From: Nitrosomonas eutropha
GTDB lineage: Bacteria > Pseudomonadota > Gammaproteobacteria > Burkholderiales > Nitrosomonadaceae
Reading direction: 5' to 3'
Length of the DNA stretch: 64,000 bases
Assembly: GCF_900116685.1 (NCBI RefSeq)
Contig: NZ_FPBL01000001.1
Location: forward strand, 310,001 to 374,000
Made by a program: the position numbers and the translations under genes
In this document: one piece after another, positions 63,004 to 64,000 of the stretch
Layout of the letters: every line of letters starts with the position of its first letter
How positions within the stretch are numbered: the first letter of the stretch is position 1
The notes under the pieces: generated by a model
Databases searched by the model: none
Told to the model about the DNA's origin: nothing
The model's input: the letters and a program-made list of their open reading frames with translations, nothing else

Positions 63004-63041
63004 GGATAAGCGGCAAATTTGATAAAAATGCCGCCTTATCC
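63004..63041. terminator. Possible bidirectional hairpin before the decarboxylase end
   Basis: GGATAAGCGGCA (63004-63015) and TGCCGCCTTATCC (63029-63041) pair with one bulge. A 14-bp palindrome ACTGTCATGACAGT follows at 63045-63058. There is no strong T-run. It lies between the convergent fghA and decarboxylase genes. Confidence 0.4.
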
Positions 63042-63069
63042 TCTACTGTCATGACAGTTCTTAGCACCA

Positions 63070-64000
63070 TCAAATCACAATGACATCCGGCAACGGGAAG
63101 CCGTTGAAATTGCTTGCGTACGACGTTGTGTAAGCGCCTGCGTTAGGGATAAAGATGAAATCATCTTCCTGCACATCTTCAGGCAACATCTCGTCGTGCA
63201 TCAATACATCCACGGAATCACAGGTCGGACCAGCAACCGCCCAAGGAACCAGAGAACCATTGCGTTGAGTCAGGATTTCGTAACGCAACCCTTCGCTTAC
63301 CTCAATGATGCCGCCGAAGATCCCTGCATCCCAGTACATCCAGCGCTTGCCGTTACGGGTCGCGGTACCGACCACACGGCACACAAAACACGCTGAATCG
63401 GATACCAGATAACGCCCTGGTTCTGCCATGATGCGAATATTTTCCGGCAAATCTGCAATGGCCTCGTTAATAACCTCAGCAATGATTTCAATGGATGGAA
63501 TCGGTTTGACGTAACGCACCGGGTAGCCGCCACCCAGATTCAACAACCGGGGATTGAGACCGGCCTCGCGCATGCTGGCAAACACGGTTTTGGCGCGCTC
63601 GATTCCAACCCGCCAGTTCTGTGGATTGCGGCATTGAGAACCCACATGAAAAGTAACACCTGCCAGATCCGCATTTAGCCTCACAGCTTCATCAATAATT
63701 TCGCGCACGTCTACCAGATGTGTTCCAAATTTTCCTGCCAACGGCCAGTCACTGCCGATATTGGGAGTGTCAATTCGCAAATACAACTTGGCATCAGGCT
63801 TGACACTGACGATCTTGCGCAGCTCCTCAACGCTATCCAGCACGTACCATTCCACGCCTTTTGCAGCAGCATACTGGAGGTAAGCGCGCGATTTCATCGG
63901 GTTGCTGTAAAAGATTTCAGCAGCAGGTACGCCAAGATTCATCAGGAGATCAAGCTCCGCGATCGATGCGATTTCAAACCCCACACCTTCTTCGATCAGC
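63070..64000 (-). CDS. Ornithine/lysine decarboxylase, alanine-racemase fold (partial)
   Basis: Some 310 residues of a fold-type III PLP decarboxylase; the start lies beyond the right edge, with the frame open to base 64000. Visible motifs are GVGFEIASIAEL, YSNPMKSR, FHVGSQ, NLGGGYPV and MAEPGRYLV, and the active-site GPTCDSVDVL with its cysteine. The missing N-terminus would carry the PLP lysine. Such enzymes make putrescine or cadaverine, so a polyamine gene closes the window as a polyamine importer opens it. Ornithine is the likelier substrate, not proven. Confidence 0.9.
   Translation of the reverse strand, partial: LIEEGVGFEIASIAELDLLMNLGVPAAEIFYSNPMKSRAYLQYAAAKGVEWYVLDSVEELRKIVSVKPDAKLYLRIDTPNIGSDWPLAGKFGTHLVDVREIIDEAVRLNADLAGVTFHVGSQCRNPQNWRVGIERAKTVFASMREAGLNPRLLNLGGGYPVRYVKPIPSIEIIAEVINEAIADLPENIRIMAEPGRYLVSDSACFVCRVVGTATRNGKRWMYWDAGIFGGIIEVSEGLRYEILTQRNGSLVPWAVAGPTCDSVDVLMHDEMLPEDVQEDDFIFIPNAGAYTTSYASNFNGFPLPDVIVI

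Noticed and set aside
1-64000. CRISPR array, rRNA or tRNA genes
   Set aside because: No evenly spaced direct repeats and no cloverleaf-like or ribosomal sequence was recognised by eye. The only repeated units are attC sites and the hsdS repeats.

Overview
The window (about 50% GC) looks like a chromosomal segment of a beta-proteobacterium, most likely an ammonia oxidiser of the genus Nitrosomonas. That assignment is inference. It rests on a cytochrome P460-family protein, several periplasmic c-type cytochromes, an integron integrase on the chromosome and the mix of housekeeping genes. No rRNA or tRNA gene was seen to confirm it.

Layout. 1-1571: end of a polyamine ABC transporter (potC end, potD) and a small [2Fe-2S] ferredoxin. 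1619-10176 (minus strand): a compact type I restriction-modification operon in the order hsdR, fic, hsdS, rhuM, prrC, hsdM. Besides the R, M and S subunits it carries a Fic AMP-transferase with its own inhibitory motif, a RhuM-family protein and a PrrC-type anticodon nuclease with its catalytic residues in place. 10484-17665 (minus): hrpA helicase, a hotdog thioesterase, DAHP synthase, and a membrane-anchored MutS-like ATPase. 17813-22630 (plus): a DUF2062 membrane protein and a four-gene MacAB-type exporter. 22639-23163 (minus): the P460-family cytochrome.

23464-27806: a frameshifted and probably internally deleted two-module AAA ATPase, followed by an intact DUF262/HNH (GmrSD-like) protein, probably a defence pair whose ATPase has decayed. 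27978-37289: recC-recB-recD. 37308-41718 (minus): aminopeptidase apeB, then PhoQ-PhoP with a PepSY protein and a histidine-rich periplasmic protein just upstream.

42700-48700 is an integron. The integrase IntI is on the minus strand, followed by a palindrome-containing attI region and eight plus-strand cassettes, each closed by a recognisable attC. The cassettes encode a zinc-ribbon/GFA-domain protein, two small membrane proteins, an exported protein, a two-gene cassette, a candidate HEPN protein, an ORF that reads through its attC, and a decayed VOC-family gene. It is followed by an IS5-like element reduced to about 310 bp, a palindromic repeat, and a GC-rich fused dihydroxyacetone kinase that looks transferred.

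51069-64000: a glycine-zipper lipoprotein; an unusual M1-peptidase/M28-peptidase/PDZ protein; a TolB-like beta-propeller; two c-type cytochrome genes; a DUF3293 protein; an FtsH protease; the glutathione-dependent formaldehyde pathway (frmA, fghA); and a truncated ornithine/lysine decarboxylase at the right edge. The most interesting parts are the R-Fic-S-RhuM-PrrC-M operon and the integron with its uncharacterised cassettes.
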